In this document: piece after piece, positions 54,548 through 64,000 of the stretch | How positions within the stretch are numbered: position 1 is the first letter of the stretch | Layout: the number at the start of each line of letters is the position of its first letter | Assembly: GCA_026874595.1 (NCBI GenBank) | Contig: CM049307.1 | Coordinates: 51,209,370-51,273,369 of the forward strand | Source: Sipunculus nudus | Lineage: Eukaryota > Annelida > Sipuncula > Golfingiida > Sipunculidae | DNA length: 64,000 nucleotides | Direction: 5' to 3' | Notes under the pieces: generated by a model | The model's database searches: none | Told to the model about the DNA's origin: nothing | Seen by the model: the letters and a program-made list of their open reading frames with translations, nothing else | Made by a program: the position numbers and the translations under genes

Positions 54548-55475
54548 ATGAAATAAAATTATCAACCCCTGTATTCCTTCTGTTATTTGATTGTGTTGAA
54601 GTAGGGGGGGGGGGGCTTGATGATAATTAACATATCCGAATATTTATGAGATCTACTAGTTTTACGTAAATTTAGTATTGTATTCCTTCATTTAGAACTG
54701 GCCAAACAGTTATGTTCTGCCAAGGGAGCAGAGATATATAGATTAATTAAATGGATGATAATAGTTAGCTTACGATGAACGAGGCAAAAATATTTAATCC
54801 ACTTAAACAGTGACACATGCGAAAGACGGTGCTTTCATGAAGAAAATAAAATCATAAGCACCGTAAAAAATACCACCAAAAAAAAAAGACCCATGACTAC
54901 AAATAAAACATGCCTGTTGGATTACATTTTAAAGAAAAATATCCCAGAAGCCGACGAAATACTTAAATAGAGTAATCTTACTTGGTGCCAATGTTAAATG
55001 GAAGAAATATTTAATCCAACTAGATAAATGATCAGATTATCAAGTTAGTTCATATATGCTATATATATATATATATAAGGGCGGGGGGAGTATATAACCC
55101 CCCTATTTGGCAAGGAGGAATGGACAATGAAATAAAACCCACCCCAACTATTCAGAGAATAATATTTATATATTGCAAATGAAATGTATAAATGAAAAAT
55201 AAAATTATCCACCCCTGTGTTCCTTCTGTTAGCTGTGTGTGTTGGGGGTGGGGGGGGGGGGGGTATTGCATTCCTTCTTTTAGAACAGGCCAAACAGTTT
55301 CGTTCGGCCAGGGGAGCAAAGATATCTAGATTAATTAAAAAATGATAATAGAAGCTTACGATGAAAATTTAATCCACACATGTGAAAGATAGTGCTTTTA
55401 TGAAGAAAAAAAAACGTAAACACCATAAAAATACCACCCAGAATGACCCATGACTACAATTAAACCATGCCTATT
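54548..55475. repeat. Spaced direct duplication (about 54548-54925 and 55193-55475)
   Basis: Both copies share 'aaaattatc(a/c)acccctgt', a G run, 'gtattgcattccttc/gtattccttcatttagaac', 'ggccaaacagtt', 'tgcttt(c/t)atgaagaaaa' and 'cccatgactacaa'. They lie about 645 bp apart and differ by many small changes. A (TA)n tract sits between them at 55058-55078. Confidence 0.8.
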
Positions 55476-55850
55476 GGAAGGTTTCCTTTCCTAATGCCTA
55501 TAGGTGGCCTGATAATGGGTCTAGTACCATTTCTTCTTGCACTGCCGAATTTGTCGGATGGGATCGGCCGGTATTAAAGAACGATTAAGGAAATCAGTCA
55601 GGCATATGAACACGATCGTTAATGGTCCTATTACGTCCAATGTCTGGTCCAGTCAATTACTAGTACAAGTCATAGTACCTATACTGTTCTGTACCGACAA
55701 AGCTTTCCATAGACTTGTGGTAGATCACTAACATACTCTTAGCTGCCTTTCAATGAGCGCGACGCGTTCACCGCGCGGAATACCGCGCGGGTAATCGCCA
55801 GAACGTTTCCATGTTTTATTTCCGATAGATGGCGCTACACGAGTAGGCAG
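55476..55850. other. No feature recognised
   Basis: The 55730-55850 stretch is more GC-rich ('gcgcggaataccgcgcggg' near 55776 is self-complementary) but codes for nothing recognisable. Confidence 0.4.
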
Positions 55851-55859
55851 CAGGTAAGG

Positions 55860-56262
55860 TCGGCTCCTCTCCCATGCAAACCTAGATGCCGGTGATGATA
55901 TCCTTAGTATTAGCGACACTGACAAATTTACAAAGTATTTAGCGGACGCATTAAAATCAGAACCTGTTCAGAATGCGCTAATGTCTATAATAGACGAAGC
56001 AGTGAATGAAAAAAACAGAGAGCTTGAAGAAAAAGTGAACAGACTTGAGAACCATATCCTCCGCTCAGTTTTGTTGTGGGCAATCTTGAAGAACAACTTG
56101 GGTCTCATCAAAGATTGTTGGACCATAGATGGTAATGTGATCATCAGGGATTTTCATGCAAATGTAAAAAACCTTTGCGACTCTACACTCCCTCAGTCAA
56201 TGGGAAAACGCGCTGAGAGAAGATCCTCCACCGAGTTACGTGCAAAGCGCCACTCAACCTAA
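55860..56262 (+). pseudogene. LINE ORF1 fragment with coiled coil
   Basis: An open frame from about 55857 reads ISDTDKFTKYLADALKSEP and then, from the Met at 55981, a heptad-rich stretch NRELEEKVNRLENHI, the coiled-coil edge of L1-type ORF1 trimers. NVIIRDFHANVK (about 56130) is like the start of the following RNA-binding domain. It ends early and lacks a zinc knuckle. It lies about 620 bp upstream of the ORF2 start on the same strand. Confidence 0.6.
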
Positions 56263-56885
56263 CGGCTCATCAACTCCGATTGGACAGAGTTAATAGTAAA
56301 TGAAAAATCTTGACACAAAGTGATTGTATTCATGGTCAAATTAAATAAAAACTTTGCATGTACAAATGTTTAAATTGTTTGTTAAACGATGATAGAGGAG
56401 TCGACCTTACCTCAATATATTGATCTAGCCCTAAAAGCTATCCCTGTCATTTCGCATATTTTTTTTTTAAATATTATTTTTCAACATAAATATATATATT
56501 TGTTTTTAATATCTAAATATCTAAACTAAGAGCATGCTTAAAACGGTTGAGCCAAACATTTTCATATTTGGCTTGATTATTTCTTTAATGTTAGCAGACT
56601 GCCTCTCGCAAAGCGCCGTTCGGTTATTGCTTACACAGTTTATGTGCATGCATACTAGTATTTTGCAAATCGAAAACATCAATTAAATGCAAGAAAACAA
56701 AGAAAATCTCTGTGCTTAACAGTCCAGAAAGTAGTAAGACGTTTGCTAACCACACAGTTTTAGCTAGAGTGACCAGTTTATTACAAATTAGAGTCCGGGG
56801 TGAAGTGTTGTATTATTTGAACTTTAATCTCGCTTTAATCTCTCACTTTAACCGTCTTTCATTTTACAATTACATAGTAAATTAC

Positions 56886-57317
56886 ATGTCTTTCAATTTT
56901 CAACTCCACAGCTTTAATGTGAGAGGTCTGCAAGATAAATTAAAAAGAAATAAGGTTTTTGATTGGTTACAACAACTAAAACAAAGTATTATATTTTTAC
57001 AAGAAACACAAAGCAAACTACAGCATGAACAGATTTGGATGCGGGAATGGGGATCAGATATTATGTTTTTTCATGGCACAGGAAATAGTAAGGGAGTTGC
57101 AGTATTGTTCTCAAAGGATATAAATATAACAGTAATGAAATCTACTATCGACAAAGATGGTCGATTTTTATTATCAGAAGTCAAAATTGATGAAACAAAC
57201 TTTACACTAATAAATGCATATTTTCCAACGAAAGATCATCAGTCACAAAAGTTAACCTTTATTGAACAATTAAATGACCTCCTTTTCCCTCACAGAGGAG
57301 ACAACCTTGTAGTTTGA
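56886..57317 (+). pseudogene. LINE ORF2 endonuclease, N-terminal part
   Basis: The likely true start is the ATG at 56886 (MSFNFQLHSFNVRGL), 58 codons inside a longer open frame. Conserved Asn (FNVRG) and Glu (IIFLQETQ) are present, then GVAVLF and INAYFPT. The frame stops at TGA 57315-57317 exactly where the catalytic 'GDFN' block begins (it reads V-V-stop-G-N-F-N). Confidence 0.85.
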
Positions 57318-58314
57318 GGTAATTTCAATATAACTCTCCAGCCAGATATTGACAAAATTGGAGGGCAAAAAGAAAAAAAATAGGTCCTCCGAGTAGGCAA
57401 CTTGTCAAATTAATTAAACAATATCTATTAAACACGTATGGCGAACACGCAATCCACACACATGGGCTTACATAAGAACGCAAGAAACACCTCGAATTAT
57501 GTCAAGAATTATTTATGGTTAATGTCAGAAACACTTGTACCAAACGTAACGTCAGCTGATATTAAACCAAAAATTTTCTCTAACCATTGTATAATTTCAG
57601 CTTCTCTGACAGGTGACCTCTTTGTCCGCAGACGACGAGGACACCGGAAATTTAATAATGACCTTTTAGCAGATGATTCGTATACAGATACAACAAAACA
57701 GCTTATACATGAGTTGATCGATAAATATAAAGTTTATGAAAATAAGCATATTGTATGGGACACCATTAAGTGTGAATTAAGAGGACAAACAATACAATAC
57801 TCCAAAAGGAGGGCCAGAAAAAAGAGAGAAGTAGAAAAAAAGCTGACCACTGAATTAACTTTCTCAAACATAATAATTAATGAAAACCCGTTTGACGAGG
57901 AAACAAAACGAAAAATGGACCAAGTGACAACAAAATTAAATGAATTGTATAATTTTTCTACAAGGGGTTCTATAATTAGAAGTAAACAAAGATGGTATGA
58001 ATTTGGTGAAAAGAATACAAATACTTTATGTCTCTAGAAGAAATTACAAAAATAAATGTATAACATGTATTAAAAAGGGGCAAGAAGATATAACGAACCC
58101 AAAAGTAATATTAGAGGAATGTAAACTGTTTTATGAAAACTTGTATACAGCAAACAAAAAAATAGCAGATTTAACAAATGGGGAGTTTTTAAATAGTGAA
58201 ATCTTTGGACTGAATGAACAAGAAAAAGTAGCCATGGAAAAACCAATTACACTATACGAAGCTGTCGCAGCTTTAAAAGAATTTAAAAAAGGTAAATGTC
58301 CAGGGATGGATTGA
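57318..58314 (+). pseudogene. LINE ORF2 endonuclease end and pre-RT linker, frameshifted
   Basis: Two overlapping frames (57438-58037 and 57997-58314) carry the end of the endonuclease (KIFSNHCIISAS, with the usual SDH changed to SNH). The linker block RGSIIRSKQRWYEFGEKNT follows, equivalent to the R.R..W.E.GEK motif of the 10-15 kb LINE. The second frame ends with FKKGKCPGMD, the first RT block, at a TGA. Confidence 0.85.
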
Positions 58315-59120
58315 TTTACAGTCGAATTTTATATATACTTCTGGGATGAAATTGGCGAAATTTTCCATGAGCAACTGTTGTATTCTTTAGATAAAGGATT
58401 TCTCTCAATAGAACAAAGAAGAGGAATAATATCTCATACCAAAAATAGGAAAAGATCGAAAACTTATAGGAAACTGGAGACCGATATTGCTTCTACCTAT
58501 TGATTATAAAATATTAGCAAAAATAATTGCAAATCGTTTAAAAAAGATGCTGCCAAATCTTATTCATACTGATCAGACTGGTTTTATACCAGGGCGTTAC
58601 ATTGGAGAAAATAATTCAAAATATTATTAACCATACTATCAATAAAAATATATGTAATATTATGCTCCTGCTCGATTATGAGAAAGCTTTTGACAGATTA
58701 GAATGGCCATTCATTTGGAAAACGCTTGAGAAATTTAACTTTGGAAAGAAAATGATATCACGGGTCAAAACTTTATATTTAATGCCTCCAGTACAATACA
58801 AAATAATGGTTACTTTTCTTCTTTCTTCACGATAGAACGAGGCGTCCGTCAGGGCTGTCCTCTATCACCTTATTTATTTATCCTAAGTAGCTAGCCATAT
58901 TCGTCAAAACAATAGAATAAAAGGAATAAATATAATAGGGAAAGACATAAAGATATCACAGCTCGCCGATGACATAACGTGCTCTGTTGCTGATACCGAA
59001 TCTGATAAACATGTTCTCGCCACCATTAACAGTTTTCATGAAGTTTCAGGTTTAAAGATTAATATGAATAAAACTGAAGCCCGATGGTAAGTAAGGAACA
59101 AGGGCTGGAAAGGAAGATGG
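58315..59120 (+). pseudogene. LINE reverse transcriptase core, several frameshifts
   Basis: Fragments in order: LPIDYKILAKIIANRLKKML (about 58495), HTDQTGFIPGRYIGE (58570-58610), LLDYEKAFDRLEW (motif A, about 58665), RGVRQGCPLSPYLF (motif B, about 58840) and QLADDITCS (motif C, catalytic Asp pair at 58968-58973, with Leu instead of the usual Tyr). Frames change at least three times. Confidence 0.85.
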
Positions 59121-60540
59121 AGATTTGGCAGTCAGATGGACATCCGGGAACTTTAAAACTTTAGGTATAACATTGTATCAAACTGAAGAAGCTACAGCAG
59201 CTAATTATATAAAAATAAATATAGAAAAAATTCGGAATCGATTTCAGTCATGGAAAAGGAGAAACTTGACACTAAAAGGAAGAGTACTTATCACAAAAAC
59301 ACTTGGTATAACAAAATTACTTTACTGTATGTCAACGTTTCATATGCCCAAACCGTATCTTACGCAAATACAACATCTATTAAACGACTTAATATGGATG
59401 GGTAAAAAAAGTAAAAATTAAACATACAGTTATGATTGAACAAACGTGCGAAGGTGGATTAAAAGTGACTGATATAGATATTCTGAATAAATCGATAAAA
59501 ATGGCCTGGCTTTCCCGTCTCATTAAAGACCAGGACTCAGTATTGTCATATTTAGTAAGAACTTACTTTAACAAAACTGTATTATCATTACATGACATTT
59601 AAACATGCCGCTCTTTCAAACCAACATCATGCAATCTGTCGCCAATGTATAGAGATATATTGGCATTTCTTTAAGATTTTTATAGCAAAAGCAAACCCCT
59701 AACTGTTCAAGATGTTATTAACGAGAACATATGGTACAAAGATTTAATACATCTTAGTTATAAAAGGCAGACTTTCTTTTATAAAAATTGGTATAAAGCC
59801 GATATCCGTAAAATCGCCCACTTAATAGACAAAAAAGGTAATTTCTTAACAATGATTCAATCAATGACAAAGTACAGAATAAAAACAAATTTTATCGAAT
59901 ATCACAGACTCATGAAACACATTACATGAAGTTGGAAATCTACTTTATCAAAAATAGTGAAGAAACTGACTACAGTAACTGTGATAGAGAATTAAGATTT
60001 AGAATATCATCTTTATATTATTATAATATTTTGAGCTGTAAAAGTAAAGTTTTCTACAATACCCTAATAAAAAGTAAAGCTGGAAAATCAACAGCACAGG
60101 TCTATTGGTCACACAACTATGGCATTACGGAGATTGATTTTAATTCTAGTATTAGCTTGTCACTCACCTTCAGTAACGAATCAATCATTTTTCAATCAGA
60201 AATTTTGTTGACCATACAGGACATTATATTCGGATTAAAAGGAAATAGAAGCCCCCAAACATTATTAAATGTTAATTACCTCATTATACAAGCCAAATAT
60301 TATATCCATGTACAGAAATGTGCCGAAAAAAGAATAGATTTCACATCATTCTTGGAATATGTAAGAAATGAGCTGGAAATGAAAAATTTAACTCTAGGAA
60401 ACAAAGGAAAAGAATCAGTATTTACAGAAGTTGGAGTCACTTACATCAACATATTAAACTCTCTATACAGGATTAACTATTTGCAACTTAATCATACATT
60501 TGATACTGTAAAAAAAATTATTGTATTTCATTCATGTTGA
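59121..60540 (+). pseudogene. LINE ORF2 C-terminal part, frameshifted
   Basis: FKTLGITLY and WKRRNLTLKGRVLITKTLGI (59125-59421) form the thumb block. A frameshift leads to CEGGLKVTDIDILNKSIKMA (about 59445). A last frame 59926-60540 (204 codons) is lysine-, asparagine- and isoleucine-rich and ends near the expected end of ORF2. No C-terminal Cys-His finger is visible. No clear poly(A) or target duplication follows. Confidence 0.75.
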
Positions 60541-60560
60541 ATTATAGTGCAGTTTTTGTG

Positions 60561-63489
60561 GATAATGTGCATTTATAAAAATCTATTTGTTTTTGTACCA
60601 ATGCACACACCAATATTACTCATATGCTTTAATCAGACGTTTCGTTTTATTCCTATTCCTTCTTGTTTACATGTTAATTCAATTAAATGGGCCAGGATAT
60701 TAAGTACAGACGTTTCTATATGCAAAATTATGTGAATATGAATTTAAATCTATAATAATTGTTACATCCTTAACCTAAATTTTATGCGGCCTCCTTTCAG
60801 GACCCAACGCGGATCGGATATTTTCATCTTTCTTTCTTTACCAGTCGTATTTCCTTAAAGCCTGATTAACAGTCAACTTCCGACTTTCCTTTAACACTGA
60901 ATAACTATCCTGCGTAGCATCCTGTAATTAAACTCCGTCATCACGCCTGGTGTATTGATAACGGGACGTGTTCGAAAACGATCAGACACCCGAAAAAAGG
61001 CCTATTTAGTATTTCCATGATATCCTGTGCAGCAAGAATACTTGTGATGTTAACACCTGGAAACGTGTTCAACTATGCATCAAACTAACTCCAAGGTAAA
61101 ACTTATCCTTTTCACACCTTTATATAAAGACGTATGAATATCATGTACAGGTGTATGGTACCGATATGAATGTATGAAGGGAGATGTCAGATAGTTTCTA
61201 ATCTAAATACAACTACAATTGTCCTGCAAGTATGTATACGTTTGTTTTTCCCTAACAATCGGTCTTCTACCTTTCCTCTTGTCTAACATAACGGTACCTC
61301 TTATTCACGAAGCCTTTTCACGATAAATCCCCGCCCGTGAATATCACGAACTTGAAACCCTCCAGAACAATACGGCTACCACAGTATGCAAATTATTTCA
61401 CGTAAAAGGGTCTCCACATTATTCTATTCATTTGCACTTCTATTAACACAGCGTTTTGTATTCTTCCTGCACTTAATTTAACATATTCTGTCTAGACCGG
61501 TAAATTAAAAGATAAAGCTCTCTTTAATACGTATTTTTTATGGTCCAAGAGACTGCAGAACAATTTGTCTGTATGGTCTTTAACTAAATAATAGGATTGG
61601 TCGTTAACTGAAGGGGATCAGGGTTAAAAATAGGAAAATAAAGGAAGAATCAAAGTCAACAGACCTTTCATCATCAGCCGTTTTATATTTTCTTGAAGGG
61701 GATTTATGAATAGGGCAAAAGAACAAAAGACTCAGCTAGTGTCATACACTTATAATATTTTTATAATTTTTATAATATTTTTTTTTCTCAGAAATATTCA
61801 TACGTGCAGTGATTAAAATGAAACAAATAAGAAGAACAGAAGATTTACCGTCATTTAAAGCTGACTCAAAGAAAAGGGATAAAAAAAGATGCTATGCATA
61901 TTTAATTAATATCGGATAATTGTAAGTGCATATAGAGATTTGAGCCTGACCTGTCACAAAGTGATTTCATATACCGCGAAGATAAGTGAAAGCACATGTT
62001 TCTGTAGGTGAAACAGGATCGGGATTGGCGGATAAAGCATGCAAGACAAAAAGATGGACTGGCTTTTAACATTGCACTAGTAAACAAGTGTCTACGGAAA
62101 GCCAATATTATATATAAAAAAACTCACTTATAAGAAAATGGGAATGAAAAGGCATAAAAACCCAAAACCTTGTACACGAATCGAGCGTATATTTTCTATT
62201 ACCCTTACTTTTTTTATAAAATGAAGAGACATCACCCACTCTCAAACTCCCCGATCAAAGCAGTGGTCAATCAGCTCTACAGGGGAATTTTAATTGACCC
62301 TGGATTTTTTCCAAGTAAGATATTGGAAGTCTAATTGTAGGTACTCGGGGCTATACTATAACAGCTCCAGCACCTCCGTTTGTGAACCGGTGAACAACGT
62401 TACCTTACCAATGATAAGAACAAGAAAAGTCGCAACCACAAGGACATAATTCCTAACGTAATATATAAATTAAAATGTTTCATGAGACCAAAAATAAATG
62501 TTGTCGCATCACTTTCGATATCTTTCATTTTCAGGGCAAGATTACAATTTTTTTTTGCTCTAGCCGCTCGGACGTTTCTCCACAGAAAACAAAATAATTT
62601 AATTGAGATAATTCCCTTTGATATTTTGAGTTATCTTCCTTGTTATCTCAGTTCCATTTTCGTCATTTATTCCTTTATCAAGTGAACATTTCATCAAGAT
62701 CCTACAGTATAAGGTTATAAAGGGTGAAAAATCTCGCATTGATTTCTTAATATAAAAGCCTGAGAAATATGCTTCTATTTTTTACCATCTTCTGGTCGCA
62801 CCGTTTGTAATCAATGTCCATATGTCAGCCCTGGAAAGAGAATCCTAAACATTATTCTATTGAGCCCTACAATGAAAATGCAATTTTCAGAGAGATTATC
62901 CCAATGACGCTGAGCTTTGTGTTAGGATGATTAGAAACGTGCACCTCGAAAAGGTTTAATGCATATTATAGGCTTATAATCGGCATTTCTGTTTATGGTA
63001 AAGTGATTACAAAGACAGTTTACCAGCAGATCAAGCCGTTCCCTTTAGCGCATCTTACCTTGTCTAACAGACAAGAAAATACAATTCTGTGTAAAGATCA
63101 AGGTTACAAGGTTTTTCTTCAAAATAATATAAATTACAATAGATATTGTATGGCTTTTAGAGAAATTTTCCAAAATTTTGTGAATTAAGTGAACCAGTGA
63201 ACAAGTGAAGCAGCAGCGTTGTATCACTTAAAATCTTACATTGTATGGCAAATTTATTGTTCTCTTTGTTAGTTATCACAATTTTTATTACTATTTCTCA
63301 CTGAATTGACCTTATCCCCGTTACAAAGAGGAAACACAGACAATTATCAATCAGCAGCGTTATTACGTCTCATTTCTGGTCGAGTCTATTTTTTTTTTCA
63401 AGCCGTGCTGTCTGGATCCGGATTATTATTATCGTTACAATGATGTGAAGTACCAGGATGCTGTCAAGAACCAAGCTTTTCTCCTAAAT

Positions 63490-63490
<1 letters not shown>
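60561..63490. other. No gene recognised
   Basis: AT-rich; the small frames (60547-60735, 62482-62685, 63003-63188 and others) lack motifs. The segment 60783-60900 ('cggcctcctttcaggac', 'tcaacttccg') is loosely repeated at 63650-63745, suggesting an old dispersed repeat. Confidence 0.45.
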
Positions 63491-63492
<2 letters not shown>

Positions 63493-63532
<40 letters not shown>

Positions 63533-63541
63533 GGGGGGGGG
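63493..63541. repeat. (GA)n followed by poly(G)
   Basis: About 17 GA repeats, then a run of about 10 G. Confidence 0.95.
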
Positions 63542-64000
63542 AGAACATTATTACCAACGAATTAAGCATGGAGTTACCTGGCAATTGTGAGTGTATTTCT
63601 GCTTAATAATTCAACGAGCAGCCTTATATGTACACAACAATTAGCTTACACGGCCTCCTTACAGGACATGACGCAAGCCGGGTAACTCAATCCTATTTTC
63701 CTAAAATGAGATTAGCAGGTACACTGTCTAGTCAACTTCCGCTCGTCGATACGTCTTCCGTTAAAGTTTAATTCCTGTCACTGTTGCTGTAATATCTTGA
63801 ATCAACTGGCTCGGTTTAATGATAAAGGGATGTCCAAAGAATAGACAAAACATCTGATGTGTGATTTAATTTTATAAACTTATTTACCGCACGAAGTCTG
63901 TACCAGGAAAATGTATTTTGATTGTAACATGTATATGTATAATGGAATTCCTTGATTCCTTAAAAGAGAATAAAATCTCATATATAGCTACATGGTTATA
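63542..64000. other. No gene recognised
   Basis: Contains the second copy of the loose repeat shared with 60.78 kb; otherwise featureless. Confidence 0.45.

Larger units (their letters stand above)
55860..60560 (+). mobile_element. Decayed L1/Tx1-like LINE
   Basis: ORF1 fragment, endonuclease, RT and C-terminal parts follow in order on the plus strand over about 4.7 kb, with only small indels and stops, so it was inserted as one piece. It differs from the 10-15 kb LINE in ORF1 type (coiled coil, no NADAR seen) and in RT motif C, so it is a separate family. Confidence 0.85.

Overview
The window looks like repeat-dense, AT-rich, non-coding nuclear DNA from an animal. It is most likely a marine lophotrochozoan, with a bivalve-type mollusc as my best guess. 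That guess rests on the repeat style: L1/Tx1-like LINEs, several tRNA-headed SINEs, MITEs ending CAGGGGCGGATCC, satellite-cored elements with the phrase 'catcttgcacatatgg', long (TA)n, (CA)n and poly(G) tracts, and no compact genes. I found no host protein-coding gene I could defend. Almost everything recognisable is a mobile element, a remnant of one, or a tandem or inverted repeat.

Layout. 0-10 kb: microsatellites, two palindrome-motif arrays (1.9-3.2 kb and 6.2-7.2 kb), SINEs, and a broken LINE in which an endonuclease half (+) abuts a reverse-transcriptase half (-). 10.1-15.65 kb: the best element here, a near-complete LINE on the minus strand. Its ORF1 carries a zinc knuckle and a NADAR (YbiA-like) domain. 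Its ORF2 is intact apart from one in-frame stop. It is bracketed by a direct repeat of about 148 bp that behaves as a very long target-site duplication. 15.8-25 kb: old unannotated sequence, a 112-bp-arm hairpin, four small 'CAGGGGCGGATCC' MITEs and a pogo/Tigger-like MITE nested in another DNA element. 25.3-33.6 kb: a large inverted-repeat system made of a two-unit array facing a three-unit 1,132-bp array plus one full unit. 33.7-38.5 kb: a solo LTR with target duplication, a satellite-cored element and a foldback element built of GTCGTACGAC-type palindromes. 38.5-43.6 kb: a decayed LINE split by an inserted repeat. 43.8 kb: SINE. 45.2-45.65 kb: a 430-bp LTR retrotransposon in miniature (TRIM) with a tRNA-Pro primer site and tRNA-like boxes in its LTRs. 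47-55 kb: two-copy tandem duplications and a 32-bp CCAAT minisatellite. 55.9-60.5 kb: a decayed L1/Tx1-like LINE on the plus strand. 60.5-64 kb: nothing recognised except simple repeats.

How things work together. The LINE at 10-15.6 kb encodes an RNA-binding ORF1 protein and an endonuclease/reverse transcriptase. Such enzymes supply activities that SINEs can borrow, while TRIMs depend on autonomous LTR elements, none of which is present here. The most novel-looking features are the NADAR-bearing ORF1, the approximately 148-bp target duplication, the TRIM whose LTRs look like a Pol III promoter, and the repeated use of one design (arrays of short palindromes, each with its own motif) at three loci. 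All calls come from reading sequence alone; no database search was possible.
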